The notes beneath the pieces were generated by a model that worked only from the letters and a program-made list of their open reading frames with translations, did not search any database and was not told the origin of the DNA. A program made the position numbers and the translations under genes. From assembly GCA_038131795.1 (NCBI GenBank), contig JAYPQE010000003.1, positions 62,001-126,000 of the forward strand: a stretch of 64,000 nucleotides of DNA, read 5' to 3'. This document shows, piece after piece, positions 17,654-25,419 of this stretch. Source of the DNA: Eutrophobius brisbanensis. GTDB lineage: Bacteria > Pseudomonadota > Gammaproteobacteria > Eutrophobiales > Eutrophobiaceae. Position 1 is the stretch's first letter, and every line of letters begins with the position of its first letter.

Positions 17654-17960
17654 AAGTAGTCGACATCCATTGTGATACCAGGGCTGTAGTGACGAACCCA
17701 AAAAGCAATGTTACGTAATAGGCGATACTGATCCCGAGTAATATAGGTGCAGGCAGGTAAATGGGTTCAACTGCACCGATCTGCCATCCGAACATGGTTG
17801 CGCCTATAAATGCAAATACAGGGGGAATGAGGCCAATCCACACTGCGATACCAAAGAAGATCTTTGACGCAGAAATCTCGTGTCTGGCAAGGTCTTCACA
17901 GGTTGCCAGTGGTTGAAACAGGAGGCGGGCCAGGAGCATTGGCCCTGATTCAGTCGTCAT
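17532..17960 (-). CDS. Yip1/YohC-type membrane protein, probably truncated at its C-terminus
   Basis: 142 residues. Residues about 38-115 follow the Yip1-family inner-membrane protein YohC (IPPVFAFIGATMFGWQIG; later ALVSQWMSTTYGASDSLGTH), with hydrophobic helices. After about residue 110 the frame runs antiphase through ccoP and no longer looks family-like; relatives are about 195 residues with more helices. The 3' 120 bp overlap ccoP, which would be an extreme overlap for two intact genes. A fusion by deletion explains both truncated genes. Ribosome site AAGGGAAAG precedes the ATG. An FNR/Anr box lies about 75 bp upstream. Confidence 0.6.
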   Translation of the reverse strand: MTTESGPMLLARLLFQPLATCEDLARHEISASKIFFGIAVWIGLIPPVFAFIGATMFGWQIGAVEPIYLPAPILLGISIAYYVTLLFGFVTTALVSQWMSTTYGASDSLGTHVVVLVNPVITDYIGYLFNAVSRAGNIPWCV

Positions 17961-18032
17961 CTTTCCCTTTTATTAATGGCGGCTATTTAAAATTCAGGAA
18001 CAATAATGATAAATGATATGAAAATGCATATA

Positions 18033-18046
18033 TTGATCTGGATCAA
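18033..18046. promoter_or_regulatory. FNR/Anr box
   Basis: TTGATCTGGATCAA is a perfect match to the FNR/Anr palindrome TTGATnnnnATCAA. It lies 73 bp upstream of the Yip1-type start codon, a usual activating position. cbb3 oxidase genes are classic FNR/Anr targets, so low-oxygen activation of the yip1-ccoP transcript is expected. Confidence 0.75.
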
Positions 18047-18140
18047 ATCAGCTTTGATCCGGGCGGGATTAATAATTTTCTGAAGTTTATGGATAGATAA
18101 AAATTGCAACGTTGATACTTATACCTGCCCAAAACGGTAA

Positions 18141-18160
18141 CTCACCCCGGGCAGGGTGAG
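18141..18160 (-). terminator. Possible terminator of cassette-3 ankyrin gene
   Basis: CTCACCC (18141-18147) and GGGTGAG (18154-18160) form a 7-bp stem 17 bp past the ankyrin stop. A short T run follows on the minus strand (CCGTTTTGG). Modest strength. Confidence 0.45.
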
Positions 18161-18176
18161 CCACCATTTAACCGTA

Positions 18177-19634
18177 TTATTCAGCAGCCCGTTGAGAGAC
18201 GATTTTTACACCCGATTTTTCAAGCGGTAATGCCCCCATGGAGAGCAGTAGTTCAGCCGTTGCCCGTCTGAATGATCGGGGTGTCTGGGTATAGGCATCA
18301 CCAATGCCTTCAGTGACAATAGCGTACGATATACTCAGTGGTGTCTGGCCGAATCCATCGAATACATTGGGATTGGCGCCGTTTTTAAGCAGGTAGTCTA
18401 TGACATTGTTATAACCATGGTAGGAGGCGACGTGTAGTGGTGTCCAGCCAAATTGGCCAACGGTATTAAGGTCTCCACCCATCTCATGCAGGTATTTTAC
18501 AATTTCAACTGCCAAGGGTGGTTCGATTGCCGGTGTATTGGCGAGCCCTGTTCCTCCACCGGCTGCCATCATCAATGCGGTGACGTTCCCTTCTGTTGCG
18601 AGGAATGGATCTGCACCTGCATCTATCAGTACCTTGACTGCTTCGATATTTGTCATTTCCGCTGCCATGATTAATGGTGTCGCTCCCTGGTATGTGACCC
18701 CGGAAGATGCCCTGGCACCGCCATAGTTACCCTGGTTAATAATGGCACCACCTTTTACCGGATTTGGGTGCGCAACACGTATATTGGGGTCGGCGCCCGC
18801 TGTAATCAATGCCTTAATAATGCCAATGGCCTGGCTGTCTTTGGCAGCTTCATGTAGCGGTGTCATCCCATCTTTATTGATGGCATTGGGATCGGCGCCT
18901 TTATCAAGCAACAGCCTGACAACGTCTTCATAACCGCCCACACTGGCAATCATTAACGGTGTGAGTCCGGATTTCTGATATCGTTCGTTTACATTGGCAC
19001 CGGCATTTAACAGGGCGCCGATGGTATCGGCATTACCCTGCTGCGCAGCAAACAATATGGGACTAAACCCACTATTGGTTGTAAGGTTTACATCGGCCTC
19101 GTACTCTACCAGAAGATCGGCAATCTCACCGTGCTGCTCTGCAACGGCCCACATCAATGCAGTTTGTCCGGCATTGTTTTCCTGGGCATTGGGATCGGCA
19201 TCATATTCGAGCAGGAGTTTAACCACATCCTGTTTACCCCTTTCTGACGCCACCATTAGCGGGGTCTCACCTGATAGTAGTCCAATATTGGGATTTGCCC
19301 CGGCCATTAGTAATTGTTCAAGCAAGTCCGGATCTGCATCTGCTGCTGCCAGGTAGACCGCTGTTATCCCATAGTTATTCCTGGCATTGATATCCGCCTT
19401 GTTATCCAGCAGCAGCTTGATCATATCCAGATTATTTTGATGTGCCGCATGGGCCAGTGCCGTACTTCCATCCTCTTCCGGCACGTTAACATCGGCACCA
19501 TTTTGGACCAGGGCCTTAACCTTGTTCAAATCACCTTCACGTGCCGCGTCCACGACCCGATCGCTGTCGCTCAATGCAGCATTATTAATGAGAAGCAGAA
19601 ATGTGATCAGGAGGCAGGACTTTAAAGTATTCAT
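18177..19634 (-). CDS. Secreted ankyrin-repeat protein, cassette 3
   Basis: 485 residues from the ATG at 19634, chosen because AGGAG sits 7 bp upstream and the protein then begins with a signal peptide (MNTLKSCLLITF...ALS). The rest is nearly all ankyrin repeats ('GADVN', 'TPLMVAS..G..DVVKLLL'). Unlike the paralogues in cassettes 1 and 2 it lacks the Cys-containing insert and has no Cys in the mature region. One loop (IRVAHPNPVKGGAIINQG...) matches the 'KYPPPRLRM/KHPPARLRI' position of the others. It follows the DUF1552 stop by 14 bp and is last in its operon. Binding partner unknown. Confidence 0.85.
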   Translation of the reverse strand: MNTLKSCLLITFLLLINNAALSDSDRVVDAAREGDLNKVKALVQNGADVNVPEEDGSTALAHAAHQNNLDMIKLLLDNKADINARNNYGITAVYLAAADADPDLLEQLLMAGANPNIGLLSGETPLMVASERGKQDVVKLLLEYDADPNAQENNAGQTALMWAVAEQHGEIADLLVEYEADVNLTTNSGFSPILFAAQQGNADTIGALLNAGANVNERYQKSGLTPLMIASVGGYEDVVRLLLDKGADPNAINKDGMTPLHEAAKDSQAIGIIKALITAGADPNIRVAHPNPVKGGAIINQGNYGGARASSGVTYQGATPLIMAAEMTNIEAVKVLIDAGADPFLATEGNVTALMMAAGGGTGLANTPAIEPPLAVEIVKYLHEMGGDLNTVGQFGWTPLHVASYHGYNNVIDYLLKNGANPNVFDGFGQTPLSISYAIVTEGIGDAYTQTPRSFRRATAELLLSMGALPLEKSGVKIVSQRAAE

Positions 19635-19648
19635 AATATATCTCCTGT

Positions 19649-21001
19649 TCAAACCGTTGGCAATGGCAGTCTGCCAGTACTGTCACCCAATGAATCGATC
19701 TCAACCCCGACCTTGTCGAGCATGGTGAGGAACAGGTTGTTCATTGGGGTATTAGTTGGGAAACGGATATGATCGCCACCCTTTATTCCTTTTACACCGC
19801 CAGCTATGACTATAATTGGCAGATCTCGGAATATATGCAGGTTGCCATCACTCAAGGCACTGCCATAGAGCATCATTGTATTATCCAGCAGAGATGATTC
19901 TCCATCGGGTGTTGACTGAAGTTTTTCAAGATAATAGGCCAGCATTTTGGCATGAAAGATATTGACCTGAATGGTCTTGGCAATCTTTTCCTTGTCACCC
20001 TGGTGATGTGTGACTGAGTGGTGGGCATCTCCAAACCCCAGTTCAGGGTAGGCACGATTACTCATTTCATGACCAATCTGGAAGGTACATATCCGGGTCA
20101 TATCACTTTGCCATGCCAGGACCTGGAGGTCTGCCATTAATTTGTAGTATTCAGAAAATACACCCGGAACACCAACGGGGCCGGTGACCTCGGGTAAATC
20201 ACGGTCACTTTGCTGTTCTGTCAGTTCAATGCGTCTTTCCACGTCACGAATGGCATCTATGTATTGATCAATCTTGCCACGGTCTGATTCCGGTAGCTTT
20301 GCCCTGAGGTTTTTAACATTGGCAACCACGGCATCGAGGATACTTTTGTTTTCCTTCATCCTTTGTAATCTGATCTTGGGATCAGTGGTACCACTGTCAC
20401 CAAACAGGCGCTCAAAGATTACCCTGGGACGATTTTCCATGGGCAGCGGCGTGGTTTCATTTAACCATGAGATAGTATTGTAGTAGGCACAACTGTAGGC
20501 GGATTCACAGGCACCCACCACTTCGGATGATTCCATTCCTACTTCAAGGGAAGCCAGCTGTGTGTATTTTCGAAATTCTCTGGCAGCGACCTGATCTACT
20601 GAGATACCAGCGCGCAAGTCGGCGCCGGACGTCATTCTCGCATGGGCACCGGTTAGATAGGCCGTACAGGCCCGGGGATGGTCGCCACCGATTTCACCAT
20701 CGATCTTGGCCGCCTGGTTTTGTGCCAGGCCGCTGATGACCAACATGCGGTCCTTGAAGGCCGCCAATGGTTCCAGTACCGGTGTTAGCTCATAGTCCGG
20801 TCCTTCAGTAGTGGGTGTAAACTGATCCATGATAATACCATTGGGTACTTCCAGGAATGACAATCGCGTGGGTCGATCTGTGATGCCAGGGGCATTGGCA
20901 CTAAACACCGGAACCATGGCATCGAGAAATGGCAGTGCCAGTGCGGCACCAGCGCCGCGTAGAAAAGTCCGTCTGGGTAAAGTTTTATTCAGTATGATCA
21001 T
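19649..21001 (-). CDS. DUF1552 Tat-exported protein, cassette 3
   Basis: 450 residues. Twin-arginine signal LPRRTFLRGAG at 8-18. The motif appears as HSVTHH (328-333), keeping the three His and the Thr seen in the other two copies. It is clearly more diverged: the region after the signal and the 260-290 segment differ, while 'NTISWLNETTPLPMENRPRVIFERLFGDSGT' tracks the others. Two Cys in the VGACESAYSCAYYN segment are specific to this copy. It sits 2 bp downstream of the cytochrome-like gene, without the 4-bp overlap seen elsewhere. Function unknown. Confidence 0.9.
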   Translation of the reverse strand: MIILNKTLPRRTFLRGAGAALALPFLDAMVPVFSANAPGITDRPTRLSFLEVPNGIIMDQFTPTTEGPDYELTPVLEPLAAFKDRMLVISGLAQNQAAKIDGEIGGDHPRACTAYLTGAHARMTSGADLRAGISVDQVAAREFRKYTQLASLEVGMESSEVVGACESAYSCAYYNTISWLNETTPLPMENRPRVIFERLFGDSGTTDPKIRLQRMKENKSILDAVVANVKNLRAKLPESDRGKIDQYIDAIRDVERRIELTEQQSDRDLPEVTGPVGVPGVFSEYYKLMADLQVLAWQSDMTRICTFQIGHEMSNRAYPELGFGDAHHSVTHHQGDKEKIAKTIQVNIFHAKMLAYYLEKLQSTPDGESSLLDNTMMLYGSALSDGNLHIFRDLPIIVIAGGVKGIKGGDHIRFPTNTPMNNLFLTMLDKVGVEIDSLGDSTGRLPLPTV

Positions 21002-21003
21002 GA

Positions 21004-23364
21004 TTAATTAGCCCTCCTCATTTGAAAGGGAACACTGTTTACAATGCCTGAGATTATCGCCGACCAGCGATAGTCCTGTTGTTTTGCGTCATTTTTGATA
21101 TCTCGTATGACGGGTAAATCGTAATATTCCACCCCGCGACCTAATGCATAGGTAAGTAGTCTTTCGGTAAAGGTTTCAACAAACAGGTCCTGCTTGGTGA
21201 GCAGGATCTCACGAAGACCTGTGGGGCCGTCAAACTCGGTACCATCAGGTAATACACCTGAAGAATCTATATCATTTCCATCACCACTGGTTTCCCGCCA
21301 TCTGCCCAGGCCATCGAAATTCTCAAGGGCAAAACCTAATGGATCCATGACCTTGTGACATACTGCACAGGCGGGATTGGCACGGTGTTTTTCCATCCTT
21401 TCCCGCATGGTGAGGACATGGGTGGTACTGTCCTCTTTTAATGTTGGGACATTGGGTGGTGGTGGAGGGGGCGGCGTCCCCAGTATCTGTTGTAATACCC
21501 ATTTGCCGCGTATGGTGGGCGCCGTGCGGTTAGGGTAAGAGGTCACAGTGAGTATACTGCCATGGCCTAACAGGCCCCTGCGTTTATTATCTGTTATATC
21601 AATACGCTGAAATTCACTGCCGTAGATGCCTTCTATCCCATAATGGTTCGCAAGGCGTTCATTGACAAAGGTAAAGTCTGAATCCAGGATTTCCACCACA
21701 CTCCTGTCCTCCTGGATCATCGTTTCAATCACCAGTTCCGTTTCAGTTTGTAACGCCTGCCGTAAGTTATCGTCAAAGTTTGGAAATGCCAGCGGGTCTG
21801 GGAGCACCCGTTCCATATTGCGTAAAAATAACCATTGACCGGCAAAGTTTGTTACTAACGATTTGGCGCGTGGATCGGCCATCATCCTCTCAACCTGCCG
21901 TTTCAATGTCCTGGCTTGATTCAGCTGGTTTTGTTCTGCCAGTGACAGCAGTTCTTCATCCGGAATGCTGCTCCATAAAAAGAACGATAACCTGGACGCC
22001 AGTTCCAGATCGGAAATCTTGTACGACTCACCGGACTTCACGCCTTTTGGCTCATACTCCATGCGAAACAGGAATTCAGGTGAGACCAGGATGGTTTGCA
22101 GGGCCATCCTGATACCGTTTTCAAAACCGGTATCGGCTTTGCCCTGGTGATATAAATCCATGAGGATATCAATGTCCTCATCATTGACAGGCCTGCGATA
22201 GGCCAGCCGGGTCAGGCGGGACAGAATGTCTTTTGCACATACTGTGTCAGACAGGTTTGAAGATGGTCTGCAGGAAAAGATCCTTTCCCGGCTTGGGGTA
22301 TTCCCCGGTCCATCAATACTGAAAGGCCCGGCAATGGACAGGTTTCCTACCCCTTCATAAAATGCCTGTTCGCGATTACGTAATCCCAGGTCTGGTTGTT
22401 TCAGTATGCCTTCTGCCTTGACGGTATCTTTTATGAATGTCGCCGCGATAGTATGGGTGCCTGCCTTGATATCGAGCTTTATTTCCAGATGCTCATCCGC
22501 CGCAACTGAATCACCGTGGATTCGTTCATCCCCACGATCACTGGCCTCGATGGTAAAACGTTGAATGGGTTTATTATCAATCAAAATATCCAATTGCCGG
22601 GTGCGGTCCATACCGATGATCTGATCAAACCGACCCGTCTGTAACTTGACCTTGATTAAATATTCACCATCTACAGGAAAATGGTGTTTAACAGCAAGAC
22701 CGCCTCGGGATCCATAGGGTAGATCTTTACTCATTCGGTCATATTGCACCCGGTTTCTAGGGACTTCGTAGGTATGATAAGAGGGCAGTAGATTAGTATC
22801 CCCAATGGCAAGACGGCTTATTTTAGCTGCAGCTCCCAGGTATCGTTCCATGAGAAAAGGTGATACTGATAAGACATCGCCGATGTTATCAAAACCATAA
22901 CCAATATCGTCTGCAGGTAATAATGAAGTACTGTCAATTTCCAGATCGATCAGGTCCCGGATGGCGTTGGCATACTCTGTACGGTTGAGACGGTGCAGGA
23001 CCGTGCGTCCGGGATTGGGATGCGTCTGTGCGTAGCTGTCAAGTTCATGGGTGATGTAGTCAACCAGCTCGACATAGGTATTCTCTTCGGGTCTTGGCAT
23101 CCCTGCCGGGGGCATGGCACGATTTTGTAGTTTTCTCAGGACCTTTTCCCATTGTGGGGCATCTTCAGGGATGTGAGTGGTATCCAGTGTGTCCAGCATC
23201 AGGCCCGCTGTTTTAAGTGTTTCATTGTGGCAGGTTACACAATATTGGTTCAGAGTCTGACTATGCTTTTCGCCAACATGATCCTGGGCAAAAACAGGTA
23301 AGGGGCCTGTCAGGTAGGCCATACTGAGGATGAACAGGATGGAATTAAATCTGAAATTGTACAT
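21004..23364 (-). CDS. PSD/PSCyt-family secreted cytochrome-like protein, cassette 3
   Basis: 786 residues with a signal peptide (1-27, ...PVFAQ), haem motif CVTCH (42-46) and CAVCH (666-670), and the same DUF1587-1595-1592-1588-1585 series. HRLNRTEYAN, LASRLSFFLWSSIPDEELL and the poly-proline linker are preserved. The middle beta-rich region is shorter than in cassettes 1 and 2, and the linker after the first haem differs, so this copy split earlier. First gene of the operon. A near-consensus FNR site lies about 90 bp upstream, suggesting low-oxygen control. Likely redox role, unproven. Confidence 0.9.
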   Translation of the reverse strand: MYNFRFNSILFILSMAYLTGPLPVFAQDHVGEKHSQTLNQYCVTCHNETLKTAGLMLDTLDTTHIPEDAPQWEKVLRKLQNRAMPPAGMPRPEENTYVELVDYITHELDSYAQTHPNPGRTVLHRLNRTEYANAIRDLIDLEIDSTSLLPADDIGYGFDNIGDVLSVSPFLMERYLGAAAKISRLAIGDTNLLPSYHTYEVPRNRVQYDRMSKDLPYGSRGGLAVKHHFPVDGEYLIKVKLQTGRFDQIIGMDRTRQLDILIDNKPIQRFTIEASDRGDERIHGDSVAADEHLEIKLDIKAGTHTIAATFIKDTVKAEGILKQPDLGLRNREQAFYEGVGNLSIAGPFSIDGPGNTPSRERIFSCRPSSNLSDTVCAKDILSRLTRLAYRRPVNDEDIDILMDLYHQGKADTGFENGIRMALQTILVSPEFLFRMEYEPKGVKSGESYKISDLELASRLSFFLWSSIPDEELLSLAEQNQLNQARTLKRQVERMMADPRAKSLVTNFAGQWLFLRNMERVLPDPLAFPNFDDNLRQALQTETELVIETMIQEDRSVVEILDSDFTFVNERLANHYGIEGIYGSEFQRIDITDNKRRGLLGHGSILTVTSYPNRTAPTIRGKWVLQQILGTPPPPPPPNVPTLKEDSTTHVLTMRERMEKHRANPACAVCHKVMDPLGFALENFDGLGRWRETSGDGNDIDSSGVLPDGTEFDGPTGLREILLTKQDLFVETFTERLLTYALGRGVEYYDLPVIRDIKNDAKQQDYRWSAIISGIVNSVPFQMRRAN

Positions 23365-23452
23365 TGATGCCCCCCGGCTTAAACAATCTGGTATAAGCGC
23401 ATTACACTAAGGTTATATAGAATCATAAAAACTGATTCATTATATGATCCGG

Positions 23453-23466
23453 ATGATTTAGATCAA
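23453..23466. promoter_or_regulatory. Near-consensus FNR/Anr box before cassette 3
   Basis: ATGATTTAGATCAA matches TTGATnnnnATCAA with one mismatch. It is 89 bp upstream of the cassette-3 start codon. A second inverted repeat, GAATCA-N7-TGATTC (23420-23438), lies between it and the gene. Prediction by eye. Confidence 0.45.
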
Positions 23467-23601
23467 TTAAAATACGGCCTGTTGGTAGCTTGTTGAATAT
23501 TAATAAAAAGTTATGTAAATCATGAAGATATATGACAATCTGCTATTAGCCATGGTATGTTTGGGAAACTTTCATATCAAATAGGTTCCCCGGAGGAAAG
23601 A

Positions 23602-23988
23602 TTGGCTATAACCATCGTGAGGCTTGGCAGTCCAAGGTCACTGGAAGAAGGCCTTAGGATTGGCACGGTCAGGCGGCCTCCTCGCGGAGTGCGTAAGCCA
23701 GATTATGCGAAAAAAAGACTTTTACGATGTCTGGTTTCCTAATCTTTCCCCCAGCGAGCCCCTCTTAAAAGCGTATTTTCCTGCCAATGAAGAAAACTGG
23801 AAAAGGTTTTGTCGCCGTTTTCTGGCAGAAATGAAGCAGACCGGCCCAGGCAAGGACCTGGACCTGCTGGCGGCATTGTCCCATGTCGTGAATATATCTA
23901 TTGGGTGTTATTGCTAGGAAGAAGCTTATGTCATCGTTCATTACTAAGAGAGCTCTTGCAGGACAGGGGCGCCATCATCAACAATTAA
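23602..23988 (+). pseudogene. DUF488-family gene, decayed
   Basis: Three frames together spell one DUF488 protein of about 128 residues. It starts at TTG 23602 behind GGAGG (ITIVRLGSPR, RIGTVRRPPRGV). It shifts frame in a 7-A run at 23710-23716 to KDFYDVWFPNL...LDLLAALSHVVNISIGCYC, then meets a TAG where relatives have Glu. It shifts again near 23925 to CHRSLLRELLQDRGAIINN and ends at 23988. Two frameshifts plus a nonsense codon mean no full product is made. DUF488 proteins are small cytoplasmic proteins of unknown function. The rest of 23365-24078 holds only the promoters of the flanking operons. Confidence 0.8.
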
Positions 23989-24078
23989 TCATTAAAGAAT
24001 AAGAATGTTTGTAGTTAACGGATAAACTATGTTGCAATAGGCACATAATCTAATTACAAATAATTCAATAACATCGCT

Positions 24079-25419
24079 ATGCAACAATACAAAATATCTG
24101 AGATCGAGCCGGGTCACGAATTAGAGGCCCTGTGGTTACCGTTTACTGCGAATCGAGATTTTATACAATCTCCCAGGATTATTGAATCTGCATCAGGGTT
24201 TCATTACCAGACACCTGAAGGCAGGACCATTCTTGATTCATTTTCTGGCCTATGGACATCCGGTCTGGGGCACTGTCATCCGCAAATTGTAAAAGCCGTA
24301 CAGGAACAGGTGGCATCACTGGATTATTCCATGGGATTTCAGGCAACCAGCAGCATAGCGATCTCTGCGGCAGAGAAGTTGATTGAATTGGCCCCTGATG
24401 GATTCACCCATGCATTTTTTACCAATTCAGGTTCTGAATCCGTGGATACGGCATTGAAAATTGCCCTGGGTTACCATCAACTGACGGGTGAAACTAGTCG
24501 ATCACGCTTCATTGGCAGGGAAAAAGGTTACCATGGTTGTAATTTTGGAGGGACATCTGTTGGTGGTATACCAGCAAACCGTGAAAAATTTGCAGATGGA
24601 TTATTAGCAAACGTCGATCATCTTCCGCATACCCTTGATCATGAACACAATGCCTTTACCCGCGGTCAGCCACAGTGGGGAGACCACCTGGCAGACAAAC
24701 TGAAAGAAATAGTGTCCAAACGAGGTGCGAACAATATAGCTGCTGTTATTGTTGAACCCGTGTCTGGTTCTGCCGGTGTCATTATTCCACCTGCAGGGTA
24801 TCTGCAAAGGCTTAGGGAGTTATGTACCCGACATGGAATCTTATTAATCTTTGACGAAGTCATCACCGCTTTTTACCGCGTAGGAAAGCCTTTTGGTTGC
24901 CAACGGTTTAATGTCATGCCGGATATGATTACCATCGCCAAAGGTTTGACCAATGGCGTTATTCCCATGGGAGCTGTATTAGTACACGAGGAGATATATC
25001 AGGCATATATGCATAAGGATGCACCTGGGATCGAACTCTTTCACGGCTATACTTATTCCGGTCACCCCGTTGCTGCCGCTGCCGCTGCTGCGACCCTGGA
25101 TGTGTACCAATCCCTGGATATGGAAACAGCCGTGGCAGAGATTGAACCACAATTTGAATCAGCCATACACGAAATGGCAGATTGTCCCCACGTTATCGAT
25201 ATAAGAAACTTTGGTTTAATGGGTGCAATCGAATTATCACCAAGGGATGGCCAGCCCGGGGCAAGAGGGATGGAAGTGCATAGAAAATGTTTTGAGCAAG
25301 GATTAATGGTGAGAAATGGGATGGATACCTTGCAGTTTGCGCCTTTTTTATTTTCTACTCCCGAACATTTCTCAGAAACATTTAATATTGTTCGTAACGT
25401 GTTGGAGACTGTGGATTAA
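24079..25419 (+). CDS. Class III omega-amino acid:pyruvate aminotransferase
   Basis: 446 residues, PLP-dependent fold type I. The PLP Lys is Lys288 (TIAKGLTNG); the Asp of FDEVITAFYRVGK (259 region) contacts the pyridine nitrogen; NSGSES (116-121) binds phosphate. The best-fitting subgroup is beta-alanine/omega-amino acid:pyruvate transaminases, which yield malonate semialdehyde from beta-alanine. The next gene is an acylating semialdehyde dehydrogenase, overlapping by 1 bp (TAATG), and a symporter follows, so the set forms an uptake-and-degradation operon. Family members commonly read FDEVITGFGR; here Ala and Tyr replace Gly and Gly in that loop. Substrate could also be another omega-amino acid or taurine. 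Confidence 0.85.
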   Translation: MQQYKISEIEPGHELEALWLPFTANRDFIQSPRIIESASGFHYQTPEGRTILDSFSGLWTSGLGHCHPQIVKAVQEQVASLDYSMGFQATSSIAISAAEKLIELAPDGFTHAFFTNSGSESVDTALKIALGYHQLTGETSRSRFIGREKGYHGCNFGGTSVGGIPANREKFADGLLANVDHLPHTLDHEHNAFTRGQPQWGDHLADKLKEIVSKRGANNIAAVIVEPVSGSAGVIIPPAGYLQRLRELCTRHGILLIFDEVITAFYRVGKPFGCQRFNVMPDMITIAKGLTNGVIPMGAVLVHEEIYQAYMHKDAPGIELFHGYTYSGHPVAAAAAAATLDVYQSLDMETAVAEIEPQFESAIHEMADCPHVIDIRNFGLMGAIELSPRDGQPGARGMEVHRKCFEQGLMVRNGMDTLQFAPFLFSTPEHFSETFNIVRNVLETVD

